Below are positions 47,825-59,785 of a stretch of 64,000 nucleotides of DNA, piece by piece. The notes under the pieces are model-generated. The model was not told the DNA's origin. It saw only the letters and a list, made by a program, of their open reading frames with translations, and did no database searches. This stretch comes from Aphidius gifuensis. Taxonomy: Eukaryota; Arthropoda; Insecta; Hymenoptera; Braconidae. The translations under genes were made by a program, and so were the position numbers. The stretch is from contig NC_057789.1 of assembly GCF_014905175.1 (NCBI RefSeq), forward strand, positions 20,538,555 through 20,602,554, in the 5' to 3' direction. How positions within the stretch are numbered: position 1 is the first letter of the stretch; the number at the start of each line of letters is the position of its first letter.

Positions 47825-48496
47825 TGTTACGTACCAAGTTGAAAAATTAAAATTTAACTATGAAATAACAAGAAAAAGAAAGAATATGTAAAATCAAAAT
47901 TAAATAACCAAATAATCATAGAATAATGAAAATAAATCAACTTGGTATTTCACGTTAAAATTAAAAATCCTCTTATTTTGTTATTCCCTACAGGGTAACG
48001 GGTTAGAAGGGAATGTGTATGATTGTAGATGTACCTTGATGTAAGAATAATCCGAAACAATTGTTGAGAGCGTGTCAATCTGGATGGTCGCCTGTTGATG
48101 TTTGTAGTCTCGAATAATCCAAACGGTAAAATAAAAACACAGAACAACACAGAAACAATAGGATTAGGGAAGGTTAAATGTCACAGTCAGCGGATTTTAT
48201 AAGTGGGGATTTAGAAGGTTAAATAACACAGGAAATAAAATTATTCACAAAAATTAATTATGCTACCATAGTTGAACCGAAAATGTTAATTGATAATAAA
48301 ATTTGTTAGGTGACTGACTGAATTTATATTAAAAGAAAAAAATAAATTGTTTTATAAAAATGCAAAATTTGAATTTAATTCCATGTGAAAATAAAAATAA
48401 AAAAAGAAAAATTTTATTGCTTGTTCTGCATCTATTGAATTTATTAAATTATTATTTATTATTGATTATTAATTGAAAATATACCAAGACGTAACA
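47825..48496 (-). repeat. 5' LTR (672 bp)
   Basis: Minus-strand ends TGTTACG...CGTAACA form a 7-bp inverted repeat with the canonical TG/CA. Adjacent to the primer-binding site. Contains a short internal duplication (GGATTAGGGAAGGTTAAAT and GGATTTAGAAGGTTAAAT). Confidence 0.75.
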
Positions 48497-48499
48497 ACG

Positions 48500-49950
48500 T
48501 ACTCATTAGTTTTTCTTCTTTTGTTCTTGCGTTACTAGAACAAAACTATTGTGCAAGAAATATTTTTTTATTTTTTTGTTTTATAAATTCAAACGAGTAA
48601 ATGCGATGGGATAAAATGACTGACTGTCTTTGTACCATTGTAAATGCATTACGGTCTTGCATAACGATCTATATTTTCTTCACAAATAACATGAAAAAAA
48701 ATTTTTATAAAAACATAAAAATAATTATAAGCCGTATGTAAAATTATTAAAAAAAAAAAAAAAAAAACAAATTAAAAATGATGTTATGTGTATTTTTCAA
48801 ATTTAAATTCATAAAAAAAATTTGTAATTTTAATCGTTTTTCTTTTCTATCGTTAATTATCCCAATTTTTAAGATTTTTAATTTCAACAAAATTTATTGA
48901 CAACTGTAATTACAATTTTTCATATGAAATTTTTTTTTTTTTAAATGATATTTTATGGTTCAATGAATAGGATAATTATATATATATTCTAAAAAATTTT
49001 TTTTATATTTTAATCTTGAAATTTTCATTCAAATATAAAATCTCATTTCTGAATATCATTTTTATTTTTCATTGTATTTCTTAAATCTTTTGTCAGGTTT
49101 TTTAAGAAAAACATATATATTTTCTTAAAAATTTTAATTGATAGTTTGACCTCATTTAGCCAAATGAATCATTAATTTTTTTAATTTGATTTTTTATCAT
49201 CATCAAATGGTCTAATTGCATATTCTTTGTTATTCATGACTTTTCATTCATAACAATTGGAACTTTTAATAAGAATTTTCTTTACCTTTTTTTTTGTTTT
49301 ATCGATTTATCAAAGAAAATGAAATGTCATAAAAATTGACATGAAACAGATATATCTTAAATAAATCCTTAAAAAATGTGATAATATTTTTAAAGTGACA
49401 AATTTAATGCACTCTAAAGCTTTTGAGCTAAACCATAAATTTTTTTCATTTTTAATAATAATGTTCTTCGTCATTTTGAAATTTCTGATTTGAAGATTTT
49501 CAGTAAGTTCATACTTGAAGTGAACTCGCTTTTATGTATATACCAAGTTCAAGTAAGTCTGGAGTTTTCCCATCATCAGACCTATTCTCTTCAAGCTCTT
49601 ATGTTCATATACTCATCTTACATAAAATTTACTCATAACACGAAAAAAAGAAATCATGTAGCTATTTTTCATAAAACCGTAGGTATATATATATAATCTT
49701 GCTTGATTTTTTTTAATTTTATTTTCTTTTTTCAAAGAAAAATACAAGTTTTATTTACCAAGCCACCACATGATAACATCAAACTTAATTTCTTTTTCTA
49801 TCGCATGCTTTATCTCAATTATTTAAATGGTTCAAATGGTTGAGTGCTAAGCTACTGAGGGCTCTCTTCTCCCACTCGCGCACTCTTCCATCTATCGTCC
49901 CGGACATGCGCAGCACGCTTTCCTAGCCCACAACACGAATAGGTATACAA
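48500..49950. other. AT-rich sequence, no gene seen
   Basis: Poly-A/T rich. A small GC-richer patch lies at 49850-49950 before the MITEs. Confidence 0.4.
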
Positions 49951-49953
49951 TCA

Positions 49954-50115
49954 GCACCCGTATTCACGGGGCAAAATTGTTCTCATTAGGGCTTTTTTTT
50001 CCGCTGATGGCGCTTGACAAAATTTTTTTTATATGGATTTCATATAGAAAAGCTTCACAAACGCCACCTCCGGAAAAAAAACGCCCTAATGAGAACATCC
50101 TCTGAATACGGGTGC
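49954..50115. mobile_element. MITE family 'GCCCTGTGAAT', copy 2
   Basis: GCACCCGTATTCA and TGAATACGGGTGC ends; inner CTCATTAGGGC/GCCCTAATGAG. Lies two bases from copy 3. Shares termini with the 23.5-kb copy, interior partly diverged. Confidence 0.75.
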
Positions 50116-50116
50116 C

Positions 50117-50280
50117 GCAGTCCAATTCACAGGGCATTACAATTTAGGGCTTTTTTCCTCTACTGGCGGCGCTTGTAGAGCTTTTGTATGTGAAATCTAT
50201 ATAAAAAAAATTTGACAAGCGCCATCACCGGCAAAAAAAAGCCCTAAATTGAAAAAAATTTGCCCTGTGAATTGGACCGC
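50117..50280. mobile_element. MITE family 'GCCCTGTGAAT', copy 3
   Basis: GCAGTCCAATTCACAGGGCA at 50117 and TGCCCTGTGAATTGGACCGC ending 50280. Nearly identical to 56093-56256. Confidence 0.8.
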
Positions 50281-50289
50281 TGGCCCATA

Positions 50290-51185
50290 GCCTTCGGAGA
50301 GTTCGTCTTCTCGACGGATAGAGGGGAGACTTTTACCATGATGAGGTTTAAAGTATCAAGCCTGCTACGGGACCTCGAATATATACGAAACATGTGCCAC
50401 ACTGACACCACTCGTAGCAGACTTGACCCTCCACAGAGCTATAGCAGTGACACTTGGAATTATTAATAATCAACTCCCAATAGTTATTAACAATGCGCAC
50501 AACAGCAAATAAATAATCAGAACTCATTATTCGTTAACAAGCTCTTTCTGTTGATTATTAATTTCAAGAACCAGCAAAATGATAAATTTCGTTACAATAT
50601 ATATAAGAAGATCTTCTCATTTTATCCCGAAAATTCACAGCATGAACATTCTTATGTTTTCATATCTCTAGATATATACTCATATTTGTGTATATATCAA
50701 GAGATATTTGGACATTACATCATATATCATGATATATATGGCTAATTCCACGTGTTATTCAAATATGAAAAATAGATTCGTCCAAAATTTTTTTAAATTA
50801 TTTTTCAGCCAAAAATGAGTAATACGATTTTTTTTTTTATTCCAAAAATTTTGACTTGTGATTTTTATAGTTTTGAGTTTAGAAGATTTCTTAAGAAATA
50901 TATCAGCTTTTGCATGCTTTTTACTAAAAAACTATTAACCTAATTGAAAAAATTATGGAGACAAAAAAGTTTAACTTTTATTTATAGTTTACAAAAAAAA
51001 CTTTGAACAATTGAAATCGATTTTTTTCAAACTTGGCCCCATTTTTTTTTTTTTTTTTTTTATCAATAAATAATCCTAAAGATATAAGAAATTTTTGAGC
51101 AAATTATGGGTTTAGCATTTTCATAACTTTTTGAGATACGAATAAATAAAGAGTGAAAAACACGGTCCTGCGTGCCGCTCAATTA
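50290..51185. other. Sequence without recognised feature
   Basis: Repeated GATATAT/ATATATC words at 50590-50740 and long T runs; no gene recognised. Confidence 0.35.
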
Positions 51186-51189
51186 TATA

Positions 51190-52078
51190 TACTGTAACGA
51201 GATTTGGCAGATCTCAGCTCCCGAAAATAATTAGAGGTCTGGTCTGAGGGGTTTATCGACTAAGACGCTAAACCTATTGATACCACCGGTTTGTGAGTGG
51301 CCTCGGTAGTGACATCTATTTTCGCCTGAATGTTGATTTGGTAGACATCCGCCACGAGCGGTTAATCCGGATTCCTACCCTAGCTACGACAGATTCGTAT
51401 CCCTTATTTCGACACTCCCACCGGAGAGTCGCATCGAGGTGTGTGCACAGATGATTGTATGGAGTGGGTCAAACGGGAGTGGGGATAGAGAGTCCATAAA
51501 ACTGGTGATCGCTGGCATCTCACTGCCAGTCGTCGGCCGGCTTTCGGAGCTGGCTGATGGCACCGGGACTGAAGCCAGCTGACTTCTTGGTGGAGTTGGC
51601 TGGTGACTTGGTGATGTCGACATGCTCCTATGGAGGAGCTAGTTGATATCATTGGTGAAGCTGGCATGATTCCTTGGTAGGGTTAGCCGATTTAGACGAT
51701 GACGTCGACTGGGTCCTAGGTTGGAACTAGTTGATGTCACTGATGAGTCCAACCAAGCTCCCGATGCGTGGTGCATGCTCCCGGGGGTGATTTACGATGT
51801 CCCTACGCTGTATAGGTAGGACGTTGTATATCACTCGCTCTCTCGCTCTAGTGTGGTTACTTATTGTCAGGGTAACCTATCATCGAGTAGTCAGATGCAT
51901 AGAGTGGTCCGGCGTAAGACCAGCGTGGCTGCGGATGGACTTTGTCTTCGACTACTTGGTGCACTAGAATGAGTAGGCAATAGGGGGATATTTGGTAAAG
52001 CCTGTGAGATACAAATACCCTCGTTCTCGTATCGACTTAGGTTGTGCGAGTTATTTAAACCAAAGTTAATGTTCACGG
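51190..52078. other. GC-richer island, possible LTR or foldback remnant
   Basis: Composition changes sharply from the AT-rich flanks. Starts near TGTAACGAGATTTGGC. Contains AGCTGGCTGATGGCACC, GCCAGCTGACTT and TTGGCTGG words in both orientations (51540-51610). Two overlapping minus-strand frames at 51384-51667 are Ser/Pro-rich and read in different frames of the same DNA; no domain. No matching second copy in the window. Confidence 0.4.
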
Positions 52079-52460
52079 CGAGATAAATATGGTAAATATC
52101 AGTAAATATGAAAGAAAAATCGCTGAATATAAAGAAAAATACGATATATATTGAAAAATATCGGTAAATATAAAGAAAAAATCGCTGAATATGAGGAAAA
52201 CTCCGATAATTATGGGAAAATATAAGGTAAATATGTAGGAAAAATCACGATACATATGGGAAAAAATCAGTAAATATAAAGGAAAATGTAGAAAAAAATA
52301 GGAAAATATCAAAGAAAAATCAGTGAATATAGGAAAGAATAACGAATAATATAGGAACATATCAATTAAGTTCTCCCCCCCCCCTCCAGCCATAGTAGAT
52401 TCCTGGAATAGTCCCTTAATTAATCTAAACACGATGAAATGGGAAAATATTGGGGAAACA
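52079..52460. repeat. AAATATGGGAAAAAT motif array
   Basis: Variants of TAAATAT(A/G)..GAAAAATC recur about every 20-40 bases on one strand. The 119-codon minus-strand frame is a low-complexity reading of the array. A C10 run sits at about 52374. Confidence 0.55.
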
Positions 52461-52759
52461 TCAGTAAATATTTAAATAAAGAATCTAAATCTTTTGGACC
52501 TTTAATTTTTTTTATTGATTCTGCCATTATTTCCTACTAATCTGTTAGCCTTTGAATTTGTAATGATTCCAATAATATTTGTCGCATTAATGTGAGAAGG
52601 GCATAAGTGCCAATTTTGAAAAATTTTTTTTATCAAAAGAAAAAGGGCGTCAGTGCAAATTTATTAATTTTTAAGTTGTTTATGTAATTTTGAGGATAAA
52701 AAAAAATAGGAAAAAGGGCGTAAAAACCTCTGATAAAGGATAAAGGGCGTATGTCCAAA

Positions 52760-52912
52760 GATTTACACCTTTTTTTAATAATGATAATAACAATAATAGT
52801 AATATCAATAATAATAATATTTATAATGATAATATCAATGATATTGATAATGGTAATAATAATAATATTATTATTATTATTCTTATTATTAATATCATAT
52901 CGTCAGCTGGGC
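52760..52912. repeat. (AAT/ATA)n microsatellite-like tract
   Basis: Imperfect AATAATAAT and ATATCAATA tracts over about 140 bp, followed by a C-rich ACTCACACACATTC region. Confidence 0.6.
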
Positions 52913-53629
52913 AAATGAATGAACGAACGCACACTCACACACATTCATTCCAAGCACATCACCTCTTCTTTAACTTACTCATATTCCCCTACTCACTCTA
53001 ATAAATTATACTGGCACATGCTTGGTTGTACGCCCGAGCGATCGTACAGCCCGAGCAGTCATACACCCGAGCGTCACTCGGCCGACACACTTCCTTTTTC
53101 TACTACCCTGCAAAAAGAAGTTTTACTTAAAAAATTATTAAATATTAAATTGAATCGCGGAGCAATGCGGGGGCTGAGCGGTATGGGGATTACAGAAGGA
53201 CGCGAAAATACTAAAGTGGTGAGGAGTTTGGCAGTCAGCTTGGAGTTTATATTAGAAAAGGAAAACTACATAGAGAAAAAAAGTCCAATATTGAATACAA
53301 TTTAATTTAATATTTAATAATGTTTACAACCCCTTTAATGATTTTTTTTTTGATTGAGATTTTTTTTCAATATTTAAAATACATTAAAGAAAAATAACCT
53401 AGGTCGCCAATCAGTCTAGACGTACTTTATAATTGATGTTTTTTTCAATTTTCAAAAACTAATATCTCGGTTGGATAATAATTAATTTGATTGAGATTTT
53501 CGAATCAACTCAATATAATAAAATTCAAAGTATTTAACAAAACACAATCAATTCAGAGTTATTTAAATTATTAATTTTTTACCTGGCTTACCTGTGGACG
53601 GCAGACAAAAAAAATAATTCGAAATAGGT

Positions 53630-54330
53630 GCAACGTGTTCTGGATCTTAAGGACTACCATTTAAAAGGTAGGTTTGTTCAATTCGGTTTCGTGCACCTTT
53701 TTTGCCCCCGTCTTATGGACTATACTCCCTTAAGGGATTTGGACGATTTTTTAAAACGAAGAGTGAGACAACATTTTCCTTCTGTTTTTTTGTCTTTTTC
53801 GCACTCATAGAAATATTGTGTTTCTCAAAGTCATCTGCAAAAGGTCTCTAGTGATTTTTAAATAATTCCTTATATAAATCATTTTTTTCATACTTTAACT
53901 ATTAATTGTAAAAAAACTAAGCTGCAAATCTTTTTCATTTTTTTTCCATATGTTTTGTTTTGTCTCATTTTATAACCCGATAGTTTTTTTTTCATGATGT
54001 CATATTGTCGATTGGAGATATTGGTATTTTAATGGATTTTTTTTTGACAAAAATCGCATTCTCCATAAGAGCCAATGTTAAAAGTTGTCAACTTTAAAAA
54101 TCAATAAAAAAAAAACGAGCTTCCAAACAATTACCAAAAAATCACATAAAATGTATTAGTATTTCAAGAATATACTGTATAAATTTCATATCTTTCTCAT
54201 ATTCGGAAAAAAATCGTCCAAATCTCTTTATGAGTTTTTTATCTTCATTTCGGGGCTGGGCCAAAAGTGTCGCCGAGAGAGAAACAAAATTTAAGCCCTT
54301 AATTTGAGGGTCCAAATGCAATAACACGTT
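53630..54330. mobile_element. Imperfect ~700-bp inverted-repeat element
   Basis: CAACGTGTT (53632) pairs with AACACGTTG (54330), and GGGATTTGGACGATTTTTT (53735) with AAAAAATCGTCCAAATCTC (54207). The two open frames of about 60 codons at 53628 (plus) and 54327 (minus) are the two mirrored arms read outward and are not independent genes. Confidence 0.55.
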
Positions 54331-54879
54331 GAGAATAACTATCGTTATTTTAGATTACGACTTGATTTATCAACATTTGCCATAATTAATTATAGTTAAA
54401 TAGCTATTTGCAAATGTATCTGAGGAAAAGATGTGGTGTCTCCAGCATGATTACTAGAATAAATTGTAAATGTTAGAAAAAATTACTAAATAATTATAAA
54501 TTAATTCATAAATAAATTATTAAACTCTAAAAATAATCAGAGTTTACTGTATAATATGGTGCTATGATACTGAAATTTTTCTAAGTCCAAAAACTGGAGT
54601 ATCAGAATACTTTTCAGAGACTTTGAAAATACTCAAACATTTAAAATACCTGTCAGGGATAATTGTATCCGAGAACCAGTCTTCGAGCTCTTCATTTATT
54701 CTTTTCCTAATACCCCCAAAATATCGAAAATACTTACAAGTATTCTCACAATACATCATAAATATCGCCGGATATAATCCAAACACTATAAAATATCAAT
54801 AATACTTTTCGATTACTTGATTTTTTCATCTCGGGAGATGAACAACTCCCTTTTCTTAAACCTTTTTTTTTATAGCTTT

Positions 54880-55145
54880 TTGTTTATTTAAAAAAATAAA
54901 CAGCTATGGGAAAAATATCTAAGGAAAGGATGTCGCCACATGTTAATTTATAAAGAATTAATTTAGCCAAAGCAATTAAAATGTAGGCAACATTCTTTCC
55001 TTAGCGACCATTTTTCTTAGGACTTTTTGATTATTTAAATTGATAAAAAGCGATGGGAAAAATATTAGCTAGGGGAAGGAAGTTGCCTAAATGTTAATTT
55101 CTTTGGCTAAATTAATTCTTTATAAATTAACATCCAGGATATATC
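54880..55145. repeat. TTTCCTTAGC / AATTAATTTAGCCAAAG motif cluster
   Basis: AACAGCTATGGGAAAAATATC, AAGGAAAGGATGT and AATTAATTTAGCCAAAG occur in both orientations, the same words that fill 56550-57640 and a short piece at 29475-29550. Confidence 0.6.
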
Positions 55146-56092
55146 CTAAAAATGCCGAAAAGAATAAAAGACTAACGCGCTCTTGAAGCAGTTTTTCTAA
55201 ATATTATATGTCAAATGATAAATGGACGACAATATTAATGCTTCTTTACACCAAGTAATGTCTACAGTAGTAATAATATTGACAACTCAAATATTAGAAC
55301 ATAATATTTTATTATATATACTTCAATTTATTTTTTAATTTTTTTCTTTATTCAATGTTACATTATAAAACGTAAATTTATAATTTATGATGAACCTATA
55401 TCTGTGACAGTTTGCCATATATGTAATACTCCTATATTGCTGACAAGGCTCGATTCTTTCTCCATGGGCAGACTCCATCGTCTTCCTTGTCGTGTGCCTA
55501 CCAAAACGACGCGCGCATGTGACACTCGGAGAACGTCGGAAACTCACTCACACTATTATATCTAATTGTTAAATTGATTTGTATTGGTGTAAACAAAATC
55601 ATTTACATCAAAAATTCTCAGTGGAGTAAAGATTGAGTTGAAAAATTATTTTGTCGTTCTGCTGAAAACGAGAATAAATATTTATTAAATTGTATAAAAT
55701 TATAAAATTGTAATTGTGCACACAGAGAAAAATATCCTGCGACTTTTACACAGAAAATAATGTAAAATTTGAGACCGTAATGAAATATTGTAAGAATTCA
55801 TTTTTTTTTTGGTAATCCAGTGTTTCACGTATTTATGTGTATAGTTTACATTCTTCTTGTAGAAGTGTTGTTTTACAAAGTTAAACTGCGAGAATTACAT
55901 TTTTTTTGTAGAAATGTTGTTTTATAAAGTTAAACTGTAGAAATTACCTTTATTTTGTAGAAATGGTGTTTTACCGACAAATCATGTAAAATTTACATTT
56001 TTTTTTGTTTTTGAATGATATATAACGATTGTCAATTTTCAGAATATTAACGGATTTGTTTGTTATATTTTTGTTTTTGCTTGTCATGACCG

Positions 56093-56256
56093 GCAGTCCA
56101 ATTCACAGGGCATTACAATTTAGAGCTTTTTTCCTCTACTGGTGGCGCTTGTAGAGGTTTTGTATGTGAAATCTATATAAAAAAAATTTGACAAGCGCCA
56201 TTACCGGCAAAAAAAAGCCCTAAATTGTAAAAAATTTGCCCTGTGAATTGGACTGC
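56093..56256. mobile_element. MITE family 'GCCCTGTGAAT', copy 4
   Basis: GCAGTCCAATTCACAGGGCA to TGCCCTGTGAATTGGACTGC; differs from copy 3 at only a few positions, implying recent movement. Confidence 0.85.
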
Positions 56257-56340
56257 GGGATTTGAAGCTACATCTACCTAAACCTATATAAACCTATAAT
56301 CCTAAAGCCAGTGCGTTATCCCCTAAGCCATCGCGCGTAA
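56257..56340 (-). pseudogene. Degenerate tRNA-like sequence
   Basis: Minus strand: GCGCGATGGCTTAGGGGATA (A-box region), then AGCTTCAAATCCC (B-box region). The spacing fits a long variable arm. The stretch TAGGTTTAGGTAG between them recurs in the 60.45-kb tRNA-like sequence, so they are related. It abuts the MITE end. Confidence 0.45.
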
Positions 56341-58289
56341 ACTTAAAAGTCGGTAAATTTTCGTCCATATCAAGAATGACATTTGACAAATACAAAATAA
56401 TACATATAAATAATAAAGAAATAAACATATAAAAAAAAAAATTTAAACATTAATAAAGTATAAAAATTAAAAACAAATAAATAAATTAGAATTATTGTGT
56501 CAAATAACTGTGATATAAATCTAGAGTACGAATCAATTTATTTGGACACATCGTTCCCTTTTTTGTTTTTGCAATAGTTAATAAATAAAAAAGCTATTGG
56601 CAAATATTGGCTGAGGAAAGGATGTGGCCAAATGAATTAATTCGTAGTCCAGTCTAATTTAACAGCCATTTGATACAATAATTTTATTTTAATATAGAGA
56701 GTAATGCTGTAATATTAATCTAGACAACGAATTGATTTATTTGGATGTATCCTTTCCTTAGCGGTATTTGCCAATAGCTTTTTGATTAATTAACTGTGGC
56801 AAAAATAGCTAAGAAAAGGATGTTGCCAGATAAATCAATCAATTTTACAGCATTATTTTCCATAAAACATAATTTCTTTGGCGACATTAATTTCTTGGCT
56901 ACATCTTTTCCTTAGCTACTGCTTTTCCTTGGATATTTGATAGATAAAAGACATGTAATTTTAGTTGTAAAAGATAAAAATATCCAAGGAAAAGCAGTAG
57001 CTAAAGAAAGAATGTAGGTAAGGAATTGAGGTTGCCAAAAAATCATATTTCAAGCGACATTATTTTCTTTAAACATAATTTTTCGGCAACCTCAATTCTT
57101 TAGCTACATCTTTTCCTTAGCTACTGCTTTTCCTTGGACATTTTTATTTTTTGAAAACAAAATTACATGTATATTATTTCTTTTATAAATAAAAATGTCT
57201 AAGGAAAAGCAGTAGCTAAGGAAAAGATGGAGCTGAGGAATAACAGTTGCCTAAAAAATAATGTTTTAAGCAACATTATTTCCTTAAAACATAATTCTTG
57301 GGCAACTGTAATTCCTTAGCTACATCTTTTCTTTAGCTACTGCTTAGCTACTGCTAAGGAATTACAGGTGCCAAAAAAAATTATGTTTCAGGCAATTCTT
57401 ATTTCTTAGCTACATCTTTTCCTTTTCTACTGCTTTTCCTTGGACATTTTTATTTTTCAAAAATAAAATTACATGTCTTTTATCTACTACGTAATGGCTG
57501 TAAAATTAATCTAGTCGTCATTACGGCTCAATTTATTTCGCAACATTCTTTCCTTAGAAACATTTGCCTATAGCTTTTTTATTAATTAATTATGGGAAAA
57601 ATAGCTAAGGAATCGATATTGCTAAATAAATTAATTTGTAGTCTAGTTTAATTTTACATCATTTTTATTTATTTTAAAATATAATTATTGTGTCATATGG
57701 CTGTAAAAGTAATTCAAACTACGTATTAATTTATTTGGCAAAAAAACATTTCGACAAAAAAGCAAGAGTGGGAGCAATGTGTACGTCACAACATTTCTAC
57801 GGAAAAAGTGTAAATTGTACGTTCCAATAAAAATCAAAAAGATCACTGAATAAATGTTTTTTTTTTATGTTCTTTCGGTAAATTTTAAAATAAATAAGAC
57901 GAATTCTATTAAATTATTCTGGCGTTTCATTTTCTCGGAATAATCGGTATTTCTCTTAAAAAAATGTATAATTTCATTTAAAAATAATAAATCTTACAAT
58001 AAAGTCAATGAAAATTTTATGGGATTTATCAGATAACGTAGAATCATTTTTTATTTATGTAAAAATTACACAAAATTATGGTGTATTTCGCAGATGTCGA
58101 CCACGGTCCCAAATTTTACAATAATCGGGATATTTTTCTCAGTGTAGGGTTACAATATTTATCTGCCATCAATGATATATGATTACTTGTTACAGATTTT
58201 GGCAGATTCTCACAGATTCTTACCGATTCTGGCAGATTCTTACAGATTTAGACCGGGTTTTGGAACAACTGCCAGATTATTCTGCCAGA

Positions 58290-59084
58290 CCCTAACGCTA
58301 CGGTCCAACCCCTTATGAACCGTTATTAAACGGTCGTCTCGAGGTTGGAATGTGCGCAAAAAAAAACAAAAACAAACCCTTTTTAAACCTAAAAATAACC
58401 AAATTAGAACTAACCATTAGTTGACCGTTGATACCTTGTTCAAACCACTCGAATATAATAAAACTAGAAGCTGAACTACAAACCTCAAACTAACCTGATT
58501 CCAACTTACGAGGGCGATTAGGTCATATCGTTGGGGAAACCTCAAAGTAACCGAAATCCAACCAAAGTTATTGAACGGCTAAATAACGGTTACAGAAAAC
58601 TGGTTTTCAGTTTATATAACCTTAGAATAACCATTATGTAACGCGGTTAGCGCACTGAAATATAATAAAACTGGAAGGTGAACTCCTATGCTTAGCCAAT
58701 GCACGGAGTGTCGCCAGAGATAGCAATATATTGGTTGGCTTTCCCTCTCACTCACGCATGCGCACATTAAATCTTGTACAGTCAACGTCAAAACAAACAA
58801 GTACTACACGGTATAAAAGTTACATTATATTTCAGTAGTCTCAACCAATTATAGTTGACGTGACTGTACCGACAAGGACAACAGGCCAACCATTGAGTTT
58901 CTCTCTCGGTGACACGAAGTTCGGCTTCCAGTTTTATTATATTTCAGTGGGTTAGCGACAGTTGTTTTTGCGCACATTGCAACCGTCAGGTAACGGTTAC
59001 CCAACCACGAAGAAACCTTATAAAAACTTAACCCCAAAATAACCTGATTCCAACCCACGAAACGGGTTGGGTCATACCGTTAGG
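58290..59084. mobile_element. AACCGTTA-motif element, copy 1
   Basis: CCTAACGCTACGGTCCAACC at 58291 and GGGTTGGGTCATACCGTTAGG ending 59084 are inverted. Interior words: AACCGTTA, GGTTACCCAACC, TAACCTGATTCCAAC in both orientations. It contains the 297-bp insertion at 58653-58949. A second copy starts at 62792. Confidence 0.75.
58653..58949. mobile_element. 297-bp MITE with 8-bp target duplication
   Basis: Inverted ends CACTGAAATATAATAAAACT and AGTTTTATTATATTTCAGTG. GGTTAGCG is duplicated at 58645-58652 and 58950-58957. The 62.9-kb copy of the host element has the single, unfilled site (ACGCGGTTAGAGAC on its complement). 8-bp duplication fits hAT or P-type elements. A diverged relative of the inner sequence (AATAAAACTGGATGGTGAAC) is at 22000. 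Confidence 0.88.
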
Positions 59085-59709
59085 AGATTCTGCCAGTTTA
59101 TTCTGCCAGATTCTGCTAGTTTTTTTCTTACTAGAGTTGCGAGATTGATTTTTATGTCGATTAATTTATAAATAGCAGGTATATGTGCTCGAATTCATTT
59201 TATTTCAATAAACTTTTGTTTATTTTAAATAAACGAAAATGCAAAAGTGTGGAAAGTATAGAATTTATTTTAAGGGGTATGCATTTATGATGGTTTTTTT
59301 GATTATCGACATTACTGACTGCTAAAATCCGTTCTCTGTCAAATAATCATATGGCATCCCGAAACTGGGGCTTATTAAATTTTAAATATTTAATTCTAGA
59401 GCTTTTATACGATTATAACTCATCCCGTGAAGGAGAAAACAACATGGCCAAGCATTGGGCCAAACCTGGCAAAATGTTGCCAAGTCTTGGCTGCCAGTCT
59501 TGGTCAGTGGTGCACCAGGCTTGGGGATTGACACCAAGTTAAGCTTAGCTACCAATACTGGGCCAAGCATTGGCTGCCAATACTCGGCCAAGACTTCCAA
59601 AAATTTAATAATTTTATTAAAAAAAAAAAATTTTCAATTGTTTAAACTATTTAATTTTTTTATTTATACATATAATTGATAATTTATTTGACTGAAAAAA
59701 CTACACCAT

Positions 59710-59785
59710 AAATACTTGACATCACCAGGACTTGAACACGGTATCTTCTATTTGAAACTCCAGAGCTTTACTTACTTAACTATAG
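59710..59785 (-). pseudogene. Degenerate tRNA-like sequence
   Basis: Minus strand has TATAGTTAAGTAAGTAAAGC (A-box like) and ACCGTGTTCAAGTCCTGG (B-box like). Stem pairing at the ends is poor. Confidence 0.4.

Larger units (their letters stand above)
42060..48496 (-). mobile_element. LTR retrotransposon, pol missing
   Basis: In the minus-strand reading: 5' LTR (48496-47825), tRNA-Leu primer site (47820-47803), gag, a -1-frame partner, then no RT/RNase H/integrase and only an LTR-like fragment at 42.1 kb. The left end is uncertain. Confidence 0.65.
55721..58144. mobile_element. Large foldback with GCTAAGGAAAAG motif array
   Basis: Ends CACAGAGAAAAATATCC and GGATATTTTTCTCAGTG are inverted. From 56560 to 57640, long alternating runs of CTTTTCCTTAGCTAC and its inverse GTAGCTAAGGAAAAG, plus CCTTGGACATTTTTA, build stacked hairpins. 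The left part has GTAGAAATGTTGTTTTA direct repeats (55860-55990). The MITE at 56093-56256 is nested inside. Confidence 0.75.
58190..59115. mobile_element. AATCTGCCAG-type foldback split by the AACCGTTA element
   Basis: 58197-58289 carries CAGATTCTTACAGATT, GACCGGGTTTTGGAACAACTG and CTGCCAG words in the orientation opposite to the 25.6-kb array, and 59085-59115 resumes with AGATTCTGCCAG. The AACCGTTA element lies exactly between. Confidence 0.75.

Noticed and set aside
51384..51667. Ser/Pro-rich proteins on the minus strand
   Set aside because: Two overlapping frames of the same DNA with no domain; compositional effect of a GC-richer island.
51738..51760. CTGATGAGTC, a hammerhead-ribozyme core word
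   Set aside because: The required GAAA partner segment and flanking stems are not present downstream.
52073..52432. 119-codon aromatic-rich frame that could look like a membrane protein
   Set aside because: It is a reading of the AAATATGGGAAAAAT array.
53628..54327. Two ~60-codon frames as a divergent gene pair
   Set aside because: They are mirrored arms of one inverted repeat.
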